A DNA stretch of 31,136 nucleotides, taken from Methanohalobium sp046546175. GTDB taxonomy: Archaea > Halobacteriota > Methanosarcinia > Methanosarcinales > Methanosarcinaceae. Positions 31,087 to 31,136 of this stretch are shown piece after piece. The DNA is taken from contig NZ_JBKGYF010000014.1 in assembly GCF_046546175.1 (NCBI RefSeq), positions 1-31,136 of the forward strand, in the 5' to 3' direction. Both the position numbers and the translations under genes were made by a program. The notes beneath the pieces are model-generated. The model was not told where the DNA came from and did not search any database. It worked only from the letters and a program-made list of their open reading frames with translations. Position 1 is the first letter of the stretch; each line of letters begins with the position of its first letter.

Positions 31087-31136
31087 AGATAAATTTAAAA
31101 ACACAGTTACATTCACTCTAAAACAGGAGATTTATT

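Larger units (their letters stand above)
30632..31136 (+). mobile_element. IS607-family element (left part)
   Basis: The element starts at or just before the point where the corrinoid frame loses homology; the exact left base is uncertain within about 15 bases because IS607 ends have no inverted repeats. It contains an AT-rich left end with a repeated 17-base motif and a damaged IS607-type tnpA. AGGAGA at 31123-31128 could serve a following tnpB-like gene. The right end is outside the window. Confidence 0.65.

Noticed and set aside
1..31136. CRISPR array or cas genes
   Set aside because: No regularly spaced repeats and no Cas-like proteins were found; repeated motifs occur only in pairs.

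Overview
The window looks like part of a chromosome from a methylotrophic, probably halophilic methanogen of the Methanosarcinaceae (a Methanohalobium/Methanosalsum-like archaeon is my best guess; no database could be searched). The grounds are methanogen-only or methanogen-typical genes: methyl-CoM reductase component A2 (atwA), methanogenesis marker 14, the methanofuran enzyme MfnB, a methyltransferase corrinoid protein, archaeal ether-lipid GGGP synthase, ribosomal protein L40e, GatCAB and a Cdc48/VAT-type AAA ATPase. The DNA is AT-rich, with GGTGA-type ribosome binding sites and archaeal TATA boxes.

Layout. 1-1165: a mobile-element-like end motif, tRNA-Thr(GGT), a chorismate-lyase-like DUF98 gene and a small conserved gene. 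1315-6223: a flavodoxin, then two tandem histidine kinase / stand-alone receiver pairs that arose by duplication. 6224-6627: a gene-free stretch full of perfect hairpins that ends in a second copy of the motif found at the window start; this is the best candidate here for an undescribed RNA or small non-autonomous element. 6628-9331 (minus): rpl40e, GGGP synthase, atwA. 9481-13714 (minus): a divergent Na+/Ca2+-exchanger-type transporter and the gatC-gatA-gatB operon. 13856-16151: a YHS + ferredoxin + FrhB-like F420 oxidoreductase whose reading frame has no ordinary start codon, divergent from a radical SAM protein. 16271-19563 (minus): copper module copZ - copA - small membrane protein. 19639-20661 (minus): an Mrr-type nuclease with a PH-like tail. 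20878-22723: thioredoxin coupled to methanogenesis marker 14. 22727-25162 (minus): PolX with an altered polymerase active site, and a DUF166 protein. 25230-25999: a 45-residue zinc ribbon and thymidylate kinase. 26000-27695: a HisA-like protein and a 79-residue protein, divergent from mfnB. 27807-29999: Cdc48-like ATPase. 30144-31136: a corrinoid protein gene cut off by an IS607-type element whose transposase has an internal deletion.

How the genes fit together: most of the window is core methanogen housekeeping (MCR activation, methanofuran synthesis, membrane lipid, tRNA amidation, protein quality control). The accessory parts are the sensory block, copper efflux, the solitary nuclease, and mobile-element traces at both window edges and at 6.3-6.6 kb. 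No CRISPR array, rRNA or integrase-bounded island is visible.
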